In this document: positions 18,185-27,795 of the stretch, in pieces
How positions within the stretch are numbered: position 1 is the first letter of the stretch
How the letters are laid out: each line of letters begins with the position of its first letter
Assembly: GCA_021777755.1 (NCBI GenBank)
Contig: JAJYDE010000007.1
Location: 1 to 64,000, forward strand
Length of the DNA: 64,000 nt
Reading direction: 5' to 3'
Origin: Deltaproteobacteria bacterium
GTDB lineage: Bacteria; Desulfobacterota; Syntrophobacteria; Syntrophobacterales; Syntrophobacteraceae
Made by a program: the position numbers and the translations under genes
The notes under the pieces: generated by a model
The model's database searches: none
What the model was told of the DNA's origin: nothing
The model's input: the letters and a program-made list of their open reading frames with translations, nothing else

Positions 18185-18467
18185 AGTCCTGGTGGTCGCG
18201 GGTATTCTTTTCGCGCTGGGAGCCTTTTGCGCCGTGGTCAGGCGCAACCTTATCATGATCGTTCTTGGAATCGAGATAATGCTCAACGCGGCATCGATCG
18301 TTTTCGTCGGGGCCTCGCTGCACCTGAGTAATCTCGACGGCCAGAGCTTTGTGCTCTTTATTCTGGCGGTGGCCGCAACCGAGGTTTCCGTCGGGCTTGC
18401 GATAATCGTCTACGCTTTCAGGCGCACCGGGTCGTTTGATCCGGGCAACTTCAATCTTTTGGGGTAA
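18165..18467 (+). CDS. nuoK: NADH-quinone oxidoreductase subunit K
   Basis: A 100-residue protein with three transmembrane helices. The two conserved glutamates of the antiporter-like subunit are present, in VLGIEIMLNA and in AATEVSVGLAI. The ATG at 18165 behind GGAGG is preferred to an upstream TTG-type start in the same frame. The length matches the family. Confidence 0.94.
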   Translation: MIAPFSEVLVVAGILFALGAFCAVVRRNLIMIVLGIEIMLNAASIVFVGASLHLSNLDGQSFVLFILAVAATEVSVGLAIIVYAFRRTGSFDPGNFNLLG

Positions 18468-18473
18468 GGCGAT

Positions 18474-20351
18474 ATGGCCGGCTCACCTGCTCATTCCGTG
18501 GATCTTGCGGCTCTTCTGGCGGCAACCGCGCTGCCGTTTTTCTCCTTTCTGGCGATCATCGTGGCGACGCGCGGCCGGCCCAAAGTTTCAGCGGGCCTGT
18601 CGATCGGGGCCGCGGCGGTTTGTCTTGGCTGCTCGATCGGCCTTCTGGCGTTTCACTCCGGGTTGAGCGCGCCCATCGAGTTTTCGACCAGTCTGATCGC
18701 TTCGAGCGGTTTGAATATCCCCTTTGGTTTTCTGGTGGACAAACTGAATCTGCTGATGATCGTGGTCGTGTCGACGATCTGTTTCCTTGTGCAGGTTTAT
18801 TCTCTGGGATACATGGCCAAGGACCCCGGGTTTTCGCGCTACTACGCTTTCATGTCGCTTTTTACCTGGGCCATGATGAGCCTGGCTCTCTCGGCGAGTT
18901 TGCTTCAACTTTATTTTTTCTGGGAACTGGTCGGCCTTTCGTCCTACCTGCTGATCGGCTTCTGGTATGAAAAATGGAGCGCCACCCAGGCGGGGAAAAA
19001 AGCCTTCGTGATGACCCGAGCAGGCGATGCGGCGTTTTTCATCGGGATTTTACTCCTGTTCATACACACGGGCGATCTCAATATTGCCCACCTCGACAGC
19101 CGTTCGGCGCTGGCAGGGGTCCCGCCCTCCTTTATCACCCTTTCGGCCATACTCATCTTTGGCGGAATAGTGGGCAAAAGCGCGCAGTTTCCACTTCTTA
19201 CCTGGCTTCCGGACGCCATGGAAGGCCCGACCCCGGTGAGCGCTCTGCTCCATTCGGCGACCATGGTGGCGGCGGGCGTCTACCTTTTCGCCCGGCTTTA
19301 TCCCTTTTTCAGCCTGTCGCCCACGGCCATGTCGGTTTTTTTGGCCATCGGCACGATCAGCATGCTTCTGGCCTCCACGATGGCCATGGTCAGCCGGGAC
19401 ATAAAGAAGGTCTGGGCCTATTCCACCATCAGTCAGCTGGGGTTCATGATCATGGCCCTGGGGGCGGGCGGATATTTTGCCGGCGTGTTTCATCTCACCA
19501 CCCATGCCGGTTTCAAGGCGCTGCTTTTTCTTTGCTCCGGGGTTTTCATCCACCGCTTTGAAACCAACGACGTATTTGAACTCGGACGACTTGGGGCAAG
19601 GCGCATGCTCATCCCGATGATTTCGATGGTGCTCGGGGCGGCGGCGCTTTCGGGTTTGCCTCCCCTGTCGGGCTATTTCAGCAAGGAAGCCGTAATGGGT
19701 TCGCTTGCGGGGCTGCCCGACCACGTGTGGCTGGCGGCCGGGCTTTGCGGGGTCTTTTTGACGGCCTATTATTCCTTCCGCCTGATTTTCATACTGCTTT
19801 TCCCGCGCGAGAGGGTTTCCGGCGAACCGGAAGGCGCTCATGGGGCCGCGCACAAGGCCGAGTACGGTGCCATGGCCCTGCCGTTGATCATCCTTTCCAC
19901 GGTCACGGTTTTTCTGGGTTTTTTTGAAACACCGCTAAGACATTTCATCGGGGTGGCGGGAGAAGTCGGGCAAGCCCCGACCTGGCCTCACACGGCGGCC
20001 CTGGCCCTGGCCGTGGCCGGAGCGGCTGTTGCGTGGATCGAGTTCGGAAGGAAGGGCGCGGCGCAGATCGGCTTTGTGGAGCGGATTGAGCCATTGCACA
20101 GACTGTTTGCCGAGAGGTGGTATATCGACCACTTTTACGGTCTTCTGGTCAACCGGGTTGTTGACCGGGGCATAGCGCGGCTGTGCGAACTGAACGACAG
20201 GAAAGTCATCGACGGAAGTATCGACGGGCTCTGCGAGGCAACGGTCGAAAGCGGCCGGGTGGTCGCCACCCTGCAGACCGTTATGGTGCAATACAGGCTG
20301 CTGGCGATATTCGCCGTTTTGGTCCTGCTTGCTCTTTACTATTACTACTGA
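18474..20351 (+). CDS. nuoL: NADH-quinone oxidoreductase subunit L
   Basis: A 625-residue antiporter-like proton channel subunit. The N-terminal proton-pumping core has FFWELVGLSSYLLIGFW (glutamate in helix 5) and the lysine-containing stretch IVGKSAQFPLLTWLPDAMEG; a second half contains the broken helix with HLTTHAGFKALLFLCSG. A long C-terminal extension with an amphipathic lateral helix and a final anchor is present, as in normal NuoL. It starts with ATG six bases after nuoK. Confidence 0.94.
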   Translation: MAGSPAHSVDLAALLAATALPFFSFLAIIVATRGRPKVSAGLSIGAAAVCLGCSIGLLAFHSGLSAPIEFSTSLIASSGLNIPFGFLVDKLNLLMIVVVSTICFLVQVYSLGYMAKDPGFSRYYAFMSLFTWAMMSLALSASLLQLYFFWELVGLSSYLLIGFWYEKWSATQAGKKAFVMTRAGDAAFFIGILLLFIHTGDLNIAHLDSRSALAGVPPSFITLSAILIFGGIVGKSAQFPLLTWLPDAMEGPTPVSALLHSATMVAAGVYLFARLYPFFSLSPTAMSVFLAIGTISMLLASTMAMVSRDIKKVWAYSTISQLGFMIMALGAGGYFAGVFHLTTHAGFKALLFLCSGVFIHRFETNDVFELGRLGARRMLIPMISMVLGAAALSGLPPLSGYFSKEAVMGSLAGLPDHVWLAAGLCGVFLTAYYSFRLIFILLFPRERVSGEPEGAHGAAHKAEYGAMALPLIILSTVTVFLGFFETPLRHFIGVAGEVGQAPTWPHTAALALAVAGAAVAWIEFGRKGAAQIGFVERIEPLHRLFAERWYIDHFYGLLVNRVVDRGIARLCELNDRKVIDGSIDGLCEATVESGRVVATLQTVMVQYRLLAIFAVLVLLALYYYY

Positions 20352-20399
20352 GAATTCGACATATTTTAAGAACCCCGGATTAAAGAGGGCGAATTTCCC

Positions 20400-21881
20400 A
20401 TGCAGATGGAGCCTGCTTCCTTTCCTTTTCTTTCCGCCATCCTGCTAAGCTGTGTTGTCGGAATGATTACCATCATTGTTATTCCGGAGGAGAAAAAACT
20501 GCTGATAAAGCAGGTGAGTGTTTTTTTCTCCGGGATATGTCTCCTTTTGAGCGTTTATGTTTTCTTTGCCTTCAACAGGAGTGCGGGCGGCTTTCAGTTC
20601 GTTGAGAACGTGAACTGGATTCCTTCTCTGGGCATCAGTTACTTTAACGGGGTGGACGGCTTCAGTCTGCCCAATATCCTGCTGACCGGGATCGTATTTT
20701 TTACCGGCGTGCTGACCATGTGGGAACTTGAGACGAGGGTCAAAGAATATTTCGCTCTCTATTTCGTGCTGGTCGCGGGGGTGTTCGGGCTTTTCATGAG
20801 CCTGGATCTGTTCTTCATATTCGTGTGGTACGACGTGTCGCTTTTTCCCATGTACCTGCTGATAGCGGTGTGGGGCACGACGAGGAAAGAATACGGGGCG
20901 ATGAAGCTTACCCTTTATCTTCTTGCGGGAAGCGCCCTGATATTGCCCGCGATCATTTTCCTCTGGGCCAAGTCGGGGCTCGATACCTTCTCGTTTGTTT
21001 CCCTGATGCACCCGGGGCTTTTCACCCCGTCGGTGCAAAAGTTCGCTTTTTTGCTCCTTTTTATAGGATTCGGCATTCTGGCCGCGGTGTGGCCTTTCCA
21101 TACATGGTCGCCCGACGGGCACGTGGCGGCCCCGCACGGGGTGAGCATGGTGCACGCGGGGGTGCTGATGAAAATCGGTGCCTTCGGGGTGCTTCGGTTG
21201 GCCATCATGCTTTGTCCTCTGGGCTGGATTTACTGGGCGAAGCTCATGGCGGTGCTGGCCATAATCGGGATCATCTACGGGGCGCTGGCGGGCCTCAGGC
21301 AAACGGACCTCAAGTATGTGATCGGGTATTCCAGCGTGTCGCACATGGGTGTCGTGGGGCTGGGCTTATCGACGGTTACGGTCGAGGGGCTTAACGGCGC
21401 GGTGTTTCAGATGTTTGCCCACGGCATTATGACGGCCCTTTTCTTTTCGTCGGTCGGCTACATTTACGACCGGACCCACACGAAAAACATTCCCGAACTG
21501 GGGGGGCTAAGCCGCATCGTGCCGGTAGCCTCGGCGTTTTTCATCGTCGCGGCCCTGGCCGGTATCGGTCTGCCCGGGCTTGCGAATTTCTGGGGCGAAC
21601 TGGTGGTGTTTCTGGCCGCCTTCAAGGTCTATCCCCTTTTCGGCGTGATTGCCGTTGTGACCCTGGTCGTGACCGCTCTATTCATGCTTCGCGTGGTGCA
21701 AAAGACGTTTTACGGCCCGGCAAACCCGCGCTACGCCGCACTGCGGGATGTCACCCCCTGGCTCGGGGTTCCCCGGATAATCCTGGTCGCGGTTCTGCTG
21801 ATTCTGGGGCTCTATCCGGCCCTTCTGTTCAACGTAATCCGGACCGCTTCGGTTCCCTTTATGAATGGGTTGCCACGATGA
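20400..21881 (+). CDS. nuoM: NADH-quinone oxidoreductase subunit M
   Basis: A 493-residue antiporter-like subunit with about 14 helices. The helix-5 glutamate sits in the segment that follows SLDLFFIFVWYDVSLFPMYLLI; here the place typically held by glutamate (FFEL or FWEV) reads FVWYDVSLFP, that is, an aspartate in place of glutamate. The lysine region AAVWPFHTWSPDGHVAAP, recognised by WPFHTWSPDGHV, is typical but has alanine-valine-tryptophan where many relatives carry lysine. It overlaps nuoN by four bases (ATGA). Confidence 0.92.
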   Translation: MQMEPASFPFLSAILLSCVVGMITIIVIPEEKKLLIKQVSVFFSGICLLLSVYVFFAFNRSAGGFQFVENVNWIPSLGISYFNGVDGFSLPNILLTGIVFFTGVLTMWELETRVKEYFALYFVLVAGVFGLFMSLDLFFIFVWYDVSLFPMYLLIAVWGTTRKEYGAMKLTLYLLAGSALILPAIIFLWAKSGLDTFSFVSLMHPGLFTPSVQKFAFLLLFIGFGILAAVWPFHTWSPDGHVAAPHGVSMVHAGVLMKIGAFGVLRLAIMLCPLGWIYWAKLMAVLAIIGIIYGALAGLRQTDLKYVIGYSSVSHMGVVGLGLSTVTVEGLNGAVFQMFAHGIMTALFFSSVGYIYDRTHTKNIPELGGLSRIVPVASAFFIVAALAGIGLPGLANFWGELVVFLAAFKVYPLFGVIAVVTLVVTALFMLRVVQKTFYGPANPRYAALRDVTPWLGVPRIILVAVLLILGLYPALLFNVIRTASVPFMNGLPR

Positions 21882-23326
21882 ACTGGATGACTTTTTCCGG
21901 CCCCGAAATATTCTACTTTGGCGCCAGCCTGTGGTTTTTGCTTCTTACTTTCACCGCGAAGCCCGAAAGCGTGAATTCGGGTGCCCGCGGCCGGACATAT
22001 CTAACGGCCATTTTTCTGGCTTCCGCAGGGATACTGGTTTGCCTGGCTTCGGTGCATGCGGAGGGCTGGCTTTTCATAAAAGCCTACAAGGTGGACCCTT
22101 TTTCGCAGGTTTTCAAGACGCTGCTGTCGCTCGGGCTCTTTTTGATCGTGTGCATTTGCGGGCAGATGACCGATATCGATGAGAGGCGGCACAACGAGTT
22201 TTTTTTCCTTCTATTTTCCTGCACGCTCGCTCTGATGCTGCTGGTTAGCGCCGACCACCTTCTTTCGATTTACCTCTCGCTCGAGCTTTCCAGCTACTCT
22301 CTCTATATCCTGGTTGCCTTGAGGAAACGGCGCGCCCAGGGGTTGGAGGCGGGAATAAAGTATTTTCTTATAGGCAGTTTCGCTTCGGCCATCATGCTTT
22401 TTGGAATGGCGCTTCTCTATTCCACCTGCGCGACCGCCTATCTTCCCGAAATGGCGAAGGTGCTTCCCGGCATGATCGGGGCTCCGGCCGTTGTTACGGG
22501 ACTGGTTTTTACCCTGGGTGGATTTTTCTTCAAACTGGCGGTATTTCCCTTCCATTCCTGGGCGCCCGACACCTATCAGGGGGCCCCGAACCAGGTGGCG
22601 GCCTACATCGCCACGGCATCCAAAGTGGCCGGCATCGCAATTATTCTGCGTGTACTGGCATCCGCGGGGCAGGGCAGCCCGTACCTGGTCCACATCCTGG
22701 TGATTTTGTCCGTTGTTTCCATGACCCTTGGAAATCTTGCGGCCATCGCGCAAAAGGATTTGAAGAGGCTGCTTGCGTTTTCCACAGTGGCCCATTCGGG
22801 CTATGTGCTGCTTGCGGTATTGGTTATGGATGCCTCCGCCTATTCGGCCGCGATTTTTTATGCGGTTGCGATTCTGGTTATGAAATTTACCGCCTTCATG
22901 GTGGTTGTGGAACTGGCCCCGGACGGGCGAAATCTTAGAATAGACGAGCTGGCCGGGCTTCACAGGAGGTCTCCGCTAATGGCACTGGCACTCCTTGTGG
23001 CCCTTTTCAGCCTGGCCGGAATTCCCCCGACGATCGGATTTACCGGTAAATTTCTGATCTTCACGGCGGCCATTCAGAAGGGTTACGTGGCGCTCGTGAT
23101 CATCGCCATGATAAACGTGGTCATATCCCTTTACTATTACCTGCTGGTGATCAAAGCCGCGTACCTGCTGGAGCCTGCCCGGACGCTGCCTCCTCTTGTG
23201 TTGTCCTTTCCGAAGCGGCTTTTGGCCGGCCTGTCCATCGTGACCATAGTGGTGGCGGGCTTTTGCCCCTACTGGCTGATTCAAATTGCGCAGGCGGCCG
23301 CCCAGCCGCTGATTTTGGGGCGGTGA
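21878..23326 (+). CDS. nuoN: NADH-quinone oxidoreductase subunit N
   Basis: A 482-residue antiporter-like subunit. It carries the helix-5 glutamate in IYLSLELSSYSLYIL, the lysine segment FFFKLAVFPFHSWAPDTYQGAP and the later segment KDLKRLLAFSTVAHSGYVLLA. It closes the nuo operon; no recognisable hairpin terminator follows, so the small lipoprotein gene downstream may be co-transcribed. Confidence 0.94.
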   Translation: MNWMTFSGPEIFYFGASLWFLLLTFTAKPESVNSGARGRTYLTAIFLASAGILVCLASVHAEGWLFIKAYKVDPFSQVFKTLLSLGLFLIVCICGQMTDIDERRHNEFFFLLFSCTLALMLLVSADHLLSIYLSLELSSYSLYILVALRKRRAQGLEAGIKYFLIGSFASAIMLFGMALLYSTCATAYLPEMAKVLPGMIGAPAVVTGLVFTLGGFFFKLAVFPFHSWAPDTYQGAPNQVAAYIATASKVAGIAIILRVLASAGQGSPYLVHILVILSVVSMTLGNLAAIAQKDLKRLLAFSTVAHSGYVLLAVLVMDASAYSAAIFYAVAILVMKFTAFMVVVELAPDGRNLRIDELAGLHRRSPLMALALLVALFSLAGIPPTIGFTGKFLIFTAAIQKGYVALVIIAMINVVISLYYYLLVIKAAYLLEPARTLPPLVLSFPKRLLAGLSIVTIVVAGFCPYWLIQIAQAAAQPLILGR

Positions 23327-23408
23327 GGCGAGGTCGCTTTCAGGCTGATTTCATGTGCGGCGGTTCTCGACAGGATGTAAACCCGTTTTTAAAGAAAAGG
23401 GGGAGACT

Positions 23409-23645
23409 ATGAGATGGCGAAAGTGGTTGTTTTGCGTAATGGCTGTGGTGTTGGCCCTTGGGGTTTCAGCCTGTTCGAAGGAAAAAAAGGCCGAAAAATC
23501 GGTAAAACAGTTTACCGATCAGAAGGCCAATGCGATCGAGCAGTATGGCAAAAAACCGATGAATAAAGCCATCAAGGCCGCGCATATCGGTGAAGAGCAT
23601 ACCAGGAATGTCGATAAGGCGATTGAAAACATGAATGGGCATTGA
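23409..23645 (+). CDS. Small lipoprotein of unknown function
   Basis: A 78-residue protein with a signal sequence (MRWRKWLFCVMAVVLALG) ending in the lipobox VSAC, then a lysine-rich, highly charged helix of about 55 residues. The ATG at 23409 behind GGGGGAG is the only good start; an upstream in-frame start would spoil the signal sequence. It lies 82 bases after nuoN on the same strand. I do not recognise the family. The charged tail would face the periplasm. Confidence 0.7.
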   Translation: MRWRKWLFCVMAVVLALGVSACSKEKKAEKSVKQFTDQKANAIEQYGKKPMNKAIKAAHIGEEHTRNVDKAIENMNGH

Positions 23646-24013
23646 GACCTGTGGCGGGCTGAGTTGAGGCCGGTGAGCTGCGCTATCCGGCTCATTCTTC
23701 ACGCGTTGCATGCATGAGGTCCGTCAAACGGGATACCGCCAGGCGGCAGAGCCTATTGCATCAAGTTCCATGTAGAGAAATTTGCCATAAAGTGAGCCTT
23801 TCTTCAAGCGCGTATGCGCCCCCCGTGTTCTCAAAACGTAAGGCGTTTTCCACAAATACGGCTGTGATCAAAGATCGTCGCTTTTCTCGAAGCTGTGCGC
23901 GGGGTCGATCTTTCCCGGGGCAACAGTGGGACGACGGGGTCTTTTTATGTTCCGAAGTGGTGTGGGACTGGAGTATAACAAATCTTGAGTCTCACATTGT
24001 GGTGGAGGAGAAA
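23646..24013. other. Intergenic stretch before tesB
   Basis: About 370 bases without a convincing gene. A reading frame continuous with the thioesterase runs from 23714, but it has low-complexity Ser/Arg-rich content, no likeness to the TesB N-terminus and no ribosome site, so it is taken as non-coding. No clear terminator or promoter was found. Confidence 0.45.
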
Positions 24014-24895
24014 ATGGCGATTAGCGCGTGTTCGGATATCGATGTACTCAAAGAGCTGCTGGAACTGCTCAATCTCGAACAGATCGAGGAGAACGTCTTT
24101 CGGGGCAGGAGCCAGGACCTGGGGTTTGGAAACGTCTACGGCGGCCAGGTGCTGGGACAGGCGCTCTCGGCGGCCTACAAGACCGTGCCGCGGGAGCGGC
24201 GGGCCCACAGCATGCACGCCTATTTCCTTCGCCCCGGGGATGTGCGCGAATCCATAGTCTACCAGGTGGACAGGATCCGCGACGGCAAGAGTTTTACCAC
24301 GCGCCGGGTGGTGGCCATACAGAAAGAGCGTGCGATTTTCAGCATGTCGGCTTCATTTCAGATCGAGGAGCGGGGTTTTGATCATCAGGACCTGGCGCCT
24401 TCGGTTCCGGGTCCCGAGGGGCTGGCTTCGGAAGTGGAGCTTGTGAAGCGGATCGCCGACCAGATCCCGGCTCGGATACGCGAAAGGCTTCAATGTCCCC
24501 AGCCCATAGAACTGAGGCCCGTTGAGCCGATGAACCTGTTTTCACCGGAAAAGCGCGAGCCTGTCAGGTATCAGTGGTTGAAAGCCATCTCCCGGATACC
24601 TGACGATCCTTCCATTCATCAGTACCTTTTGGCCTATGCGTCGGACTACGGGTTTATGACCACCTCCTTGTACCCACACGGCCAGGGGATACTGCAGCCG
24701 GGCATGCAGGTGGCGAGCCTGGATCACGCCATGTGGTTTCACCGGCCTTTTCGCATCGACGACTGGCTTCTCTACTCGGTCCAGAGCCCCAATGCGTGCG
24801 GCGCCCGAGGTCTTGCCATAGGCAAGATATTCGACCGGCAGGGGGTTCTGGTGGCGTCGGTGGCCCAGGAGGGGCTTATTCGGTTCCATGGCTGA
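24014..24895 (+). CDS. tesB: Acyl-CoA thioesterase II (TesB)
   Basis: A 293-residue double hot-dog acyl-CoA thioesterase; the usual length is about 285-290. The N-terminal half has GNVYGGQVLGQALSAAYKTV and the HSMHAYFLRPGD segment. The second half carries the catalytic residues seen in TesB: aspartate in YASDYGFM, threonine/serine in MTTSLYP, glutamine in VASVAQEGLIR. The enzyme frees fatty acids from CoA. The ATG at 24014 behind GGAGGAG is preferred. It converges on the amylomaltase gene with three bases between the two stops. A balance to the CoA ligases elsewhere in the window is possible. Confidence 0.94.
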   Translation: MAISACSDIDVLKELLELLNLEQIEENVFRGRSQDLGFGNVYGGQVLGQALSAAYKTVPRERRAHSMHAYFLRPGDVRESIVYQVDRIRDGKSFTTRRVVAIQKERAIFSMSASFQIEERGFDHQDLAPSVPGPEGLASEVELVKRIADQIPARIRERLQCPQPIELRPVEPMNLFSPEKREPVRYQWLKAISRIPDDPSIHQYLLAYASDYGFMTTSLYPHGQGILQPGMQVASLDHAMWFHRPFRIDDWLLYSVQSPNACGARGLAIGKIFDRQGVLVASVAQEGLIRFHG

Positions 24896-24898
24896 AGG

Positions 24899-26395
24899 CT
24901 ATTTTCTGCCGTAAAGCGCGGTCAATTTGGCGATCCTTCGGGAAAGATTTTCGTTCAGCCGCCGGGGATCGACCCGCCATTCCCAGTTTCCAAAGGAGAC
25001 CGAGGGGGTGTTCATCCGCGCCTCGGCCCCCAGTTCGAGAAAGTCCTGCATGGGGACGATCACCGTTGAGGCCACAGACATCATGGCGGCCCTTATGAGT
25101 TCCAAAGACACGGTATTTTCATCGATTTGGCGGCCGAAGTATGCGCGGAGGTTTTCCTTCTCGGTCTGTGTGGCGTCCTGTTGGAACCATCCCTTAACGG
25201 TGTTGTTATCGTGTGTGCCCGTGTAGACGACGCAATTGCGCACATGGTTGTGAGGAACGTAGGGGTTTGTGGACAGGTCTCCTCCGAAGGCGAACAGCAG
25301 AGGTTTCATGCCGGGCAGTTCGTAGTGGTTCATGACTTCCCGAACATCGGGGGTAATGATGCCCAGGTCTTCGGCAATTATGGAGATCGTGGGGAAGCGG
25401 GTCATCACCTTATCGAAAAAGTCCATTGCCGGGGCTTCGACCCACCTGCCGTTAATGGCTGTTTCTTCCGAGGCCGCCACTTCCCAGTAGGCGACAAAGC
25501 CGCGAAAATGATCGAGCCGGACGATATCGAAATAGTTCAGATTGTGTTCGATCCTGTCGAGCCACCAGGTGTGGGAGTCTTCCCTCAGCCTGTCCCAGGA
25601 GTAGACGGGATTTCCCCACAATTGGCCGGTTCGGCTGAAGTAATCGGGGGGCACACCGGCCACCAGGGCGGGTCGTCCGTCCCATTCGAGCTTGAAGAAG
25701 CCGCGATTTGCCCAGACATCCGCGCTGTCGTGGCTGACGTAGATCGGAATATCGCCTATCAGCCGGATTTGCTTTCGGTTGCAGCGGCTTTTTAACGCCG
25801 ACCATTGACGGAAAAAAAGAAACTGGCAGAATTTTTCCCTCTCGATCTTTTCGGCCAGTCTGATGGTCCAGTCTCTCAGCGCGGGTTCGGTTCTGTCCCG
25901 GATTTCGGAAGGCCACTGGCTCCAGGGGGCTCCCTGGAATTGCTCCTTTAAGGAGATGAAAAGGGCGTAATCGTTTAGCCATCGTCCATTGTCGGCAACG
26001 AAACTTTGGAAGGCGCATTGCTTATCGGCGCGCTGCCGAAAGTTTTCGCAGGCTTTTCCAAGGAGCCTGTTTTTGAACTCGGCGGCCTGTTGGAAATCAA
26101 CTTTGTGCGGATTGGAGGTCGAAGTTTCAAGATCGTTTTGCGAAAGATAACCCTCTTGGACCAAAAGATCCGGGGCGATGAAAAGAGGGTTTCCGGCAAA
26201 GGCGGAAAAGCAGCAGTAAGGGGAGTTTCCACAGGCTGGAGAAGTGGGATTGAAGGGGAGCAGCTGCCACAGGGTTTGGCCGCAATCGGCCAGAAAGTCT
26301 ACGAAGGCGTAGGCGCCCCCGCCCAGGTCTCCCACCGCGAACTCGGAGGGCAGGGAGGTGATATGCAATAAAATGCCGCTTTTTCGAAGTCTCAA
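24899..26395 (-). CDS. malQ: 4-alpha-glucanotransferase (amylomaltase)
   Basis: A 498-residue GH77 enzyme, close to the length of the Thermus-type amylomaltase, that moves alpha-1,4-glucan segments between maltodextrins. Seen are the N-terminal SGILLHITSLPSEFAVGDLG, the DIPIYVSHDSADVWAN block, the nucleophile aspartate in DIVRLDHFRGF, the acid/base glutamate in IIAEDLGIITPDV and YTGTHDNNTVKGW near the end. The start is set at a TTG at 26395 with GGAAGGAG upstream; an extension to 26668 overlaps the divergent HD gene and has no homology. It suggests glycogen or maltodextrin storage. It stands alone on the minus strand. Confidence 0.93.
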   Translation of the reverse strand: MRLRKSGILLHITSLPSEFAVGDLGGGAYAFVDFLADCGQTLWQLLPFNPTSPACGNSPYCCFSAFAGNPLFIAPDLLVQEGYLSQNDLETSTSNPHKVDFQQAAEFKNRLLGKACENFRQRADKQCAFQSFVADNGRWLNDYALFISLKEQFQGAPWSQWPSEIRDRTEPALRDWTIRLAEKIEREKFCQFLFFRQWSALKSRCNRKQIRLIGDIPIYVSHDSADVWANRGFFKLEWDGRPALVAGVPPDYFSRTGQLWGNPVYSWDRLREDSHTWWLDRIEHNLNYFDIVRLDHFRGFVAYWEVAASEETAINGRWVEAPAMDFFDKVMTRFPTISIIAEDLGIITPDVREVMNHYELPGMKPLLFAFGGDLSTNPYVPHNHVRNCVVYTGTHDNNTVKGWFQQDATQTEKENLRAYFGRQIDENTVSLELIRAAMMSVASTVIVPMQDFLELGAEARMNTPSVSFGNWEWRVDPRRLNENLSRRIAKLTALYGRK

Positions 26396-26560
26396 AAGAT
26401 GGCTCCTTCCGCCTTTGGGATTTTGCCCTGTTAGTTTATCGGAAATCCCGGCGTTGGCAACAGAAGATGGGCGGTTTGTGCTTTCGAATGTTTTTCCCGC
26501 AATGCTATAAAGTAAAGTGTAGGCGTTCACCTCGCACGTTCTAAAAGAGAAGGGATACTT

Positions 26561-27778
26561 GTGATCACCAAGGGTCTGCTTGACAAGATCTATGGGGCCG
26601 CCAGCATTCAGCGGTGGAACGACCACGTAAGGCCGGTCGAATTCACCGAACTGGACAAGCAGGCGCACAAGATGATTTTAGCCTATTTGATCGGCAAACT
26701 CGAAGAAACCGAAGGCCACGCCACGATCGACTGGCTGAAGCTGATCGAGGGAGGAATTTTCGAGTTTTTCCCGCGTGTGATCCTTACCGACATCAAGGCC
26801 CCGGTTTTCCATAAGTTGATGCGCAGGAAGGGAAAGGAAATCAATGCGCTGGTTCTGCGCGTCATGGACGAGGATCTCACGGGACTGGGGGGGGATTTCG
26901 GCCACAATTTCAAAAGGTATCTTTTCGATCCGGGTTACGCAAAATTGGAAAAGAGGATACTCAAAGCCGCTCATTATCTTGCGACCAATTGGGAATTCCA
27001 GATCATCTACAATACGGCCCCGTTTATCTACGGGATCGACAAGACAAAGGAAGAGATCGAAAACCAGATCGAGGACCACTACGATCTTATCGGGGTGCAA
27101 AAGCTCGCGCTAAGGAAAAAGTCCTTCGGCTTCATGGACCTTTGCGCGCAGCTGAGATTCCAGCAAAGGTGGGCGCATTCACCTCGGGTGCCCAAGACCT
27201 CGGTGCTCGGGCACATGCTGATCGTGGCCATGATGACCTACTTTTGCTCCATGGAAATGGGAGCATGCGGGAAGCGGGCATTCAACAATTTTTTTAGCGG
27301 CCTGTTTCACGATCTGCCCGAGGTGCTGACCCGGGACATCGTTTCGCCGGTCAAGACTTCCGTCGAGGGGCTGGAGGAAATAATCAAGGATTATGAGAAG
27401 ATGCAGTTCGAGGAGCGTATCCTGCCCCTTCTGCCGCCTTCCATCCAGGATGAAGTCGTTTATTTCATACAGGACGAATTTTCGAATAGAATAATAGAAA
27501 ATGGCCAAGTGAAAAAGGAGATCCCCGGGGAACGGATGAAGGAGTGCAACCGGGACGACTTCTCGCCGGTCGACGGCGAGGTGATTCGGGCCTGCGACAA
27601 GCTTGCGGCCTTTATCGAAGCTTCCCTTTCGATCCGGCACGGCATCAGGTCTCAGCAGCTTATGGAGGGCATGGAAACGATATACCGGGAGTACGGCGAT
27701 AAGAGGGCCGGGGGGATAGATTTCGGCCCCCTGTTCAACTACTACCGGCTGCCCGGCGGGGACGATTCGGCCTCTTAG
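26561..27778 (+). CDS. HD-domain phosphohydrolase
   Basis: A 405-residue protein with an HD metal-dependent phosphohydrolase fold. The C-terminal half shows [12 protein letters not shown] (first His), [17 protein letters not shown] (HD pair near residue 248) and a later [13 protein letters not shown] aspartate, a layout similar to YfbR-type 5'-nucleotidases. The N-terminal 170 residues are helical and may form a second, cryptic domain. Start is GTG behind AAGGGA. The gene is followed after 17 bases by the D-aminoacyl-tRNA deacylase gene, so the two are likely in one operon. Substrate unknown. Confidence 0.8.
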   Translation: MITKGLLDKIYGAASIQRWNDHVRPVEFTELDKQAHKMILAYLIGKLEETEGHATIDWLKLIEGGIFEFFPRVILTDIKAPVFHKLMRRKGKEINALVLRVMDEDLTGLGGDFGHNFKRYLFDPGYAKLEKRILKAAHYLATNWEFQIIYNTAPFIYGIDKTKEEIENQIEDHYDLIGVQKLALRKKSFGFMDLCAQLRFQQRWAHSPRVPKTSVLGHMLIVAMMTYFCSMEMGACGKRAFNNFFSGLFHDLPEVLTRDIVSPVKTSVEGLEEIIKDYEKMQFEERILPLLPPSIQDEVVYFIQDEFSNRIIENGQVKKEIPGERMKECNRDDFSPVDGEVIRACDKLAAFIEASLSIRHGIRSQQLMEGMETIYREYGDKRAGGIDFGPLFNYYRLPGGDDSAS

Positions 27779-27795
27779 GCGAAGGAGGAGGGGCT

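Noticed and set aside
23714-24013. Extended start of tesB
   Set aside because: No likeness to thioesterases and no ribosome site; the ATG at 24014 gives the family length.
26396-26668. Extended start of the amylomaltase
   Set aside because: It would overlap the divergent HD gene; the family N-terminus begins at the TTG at 26395 behind GGAAGGAG.
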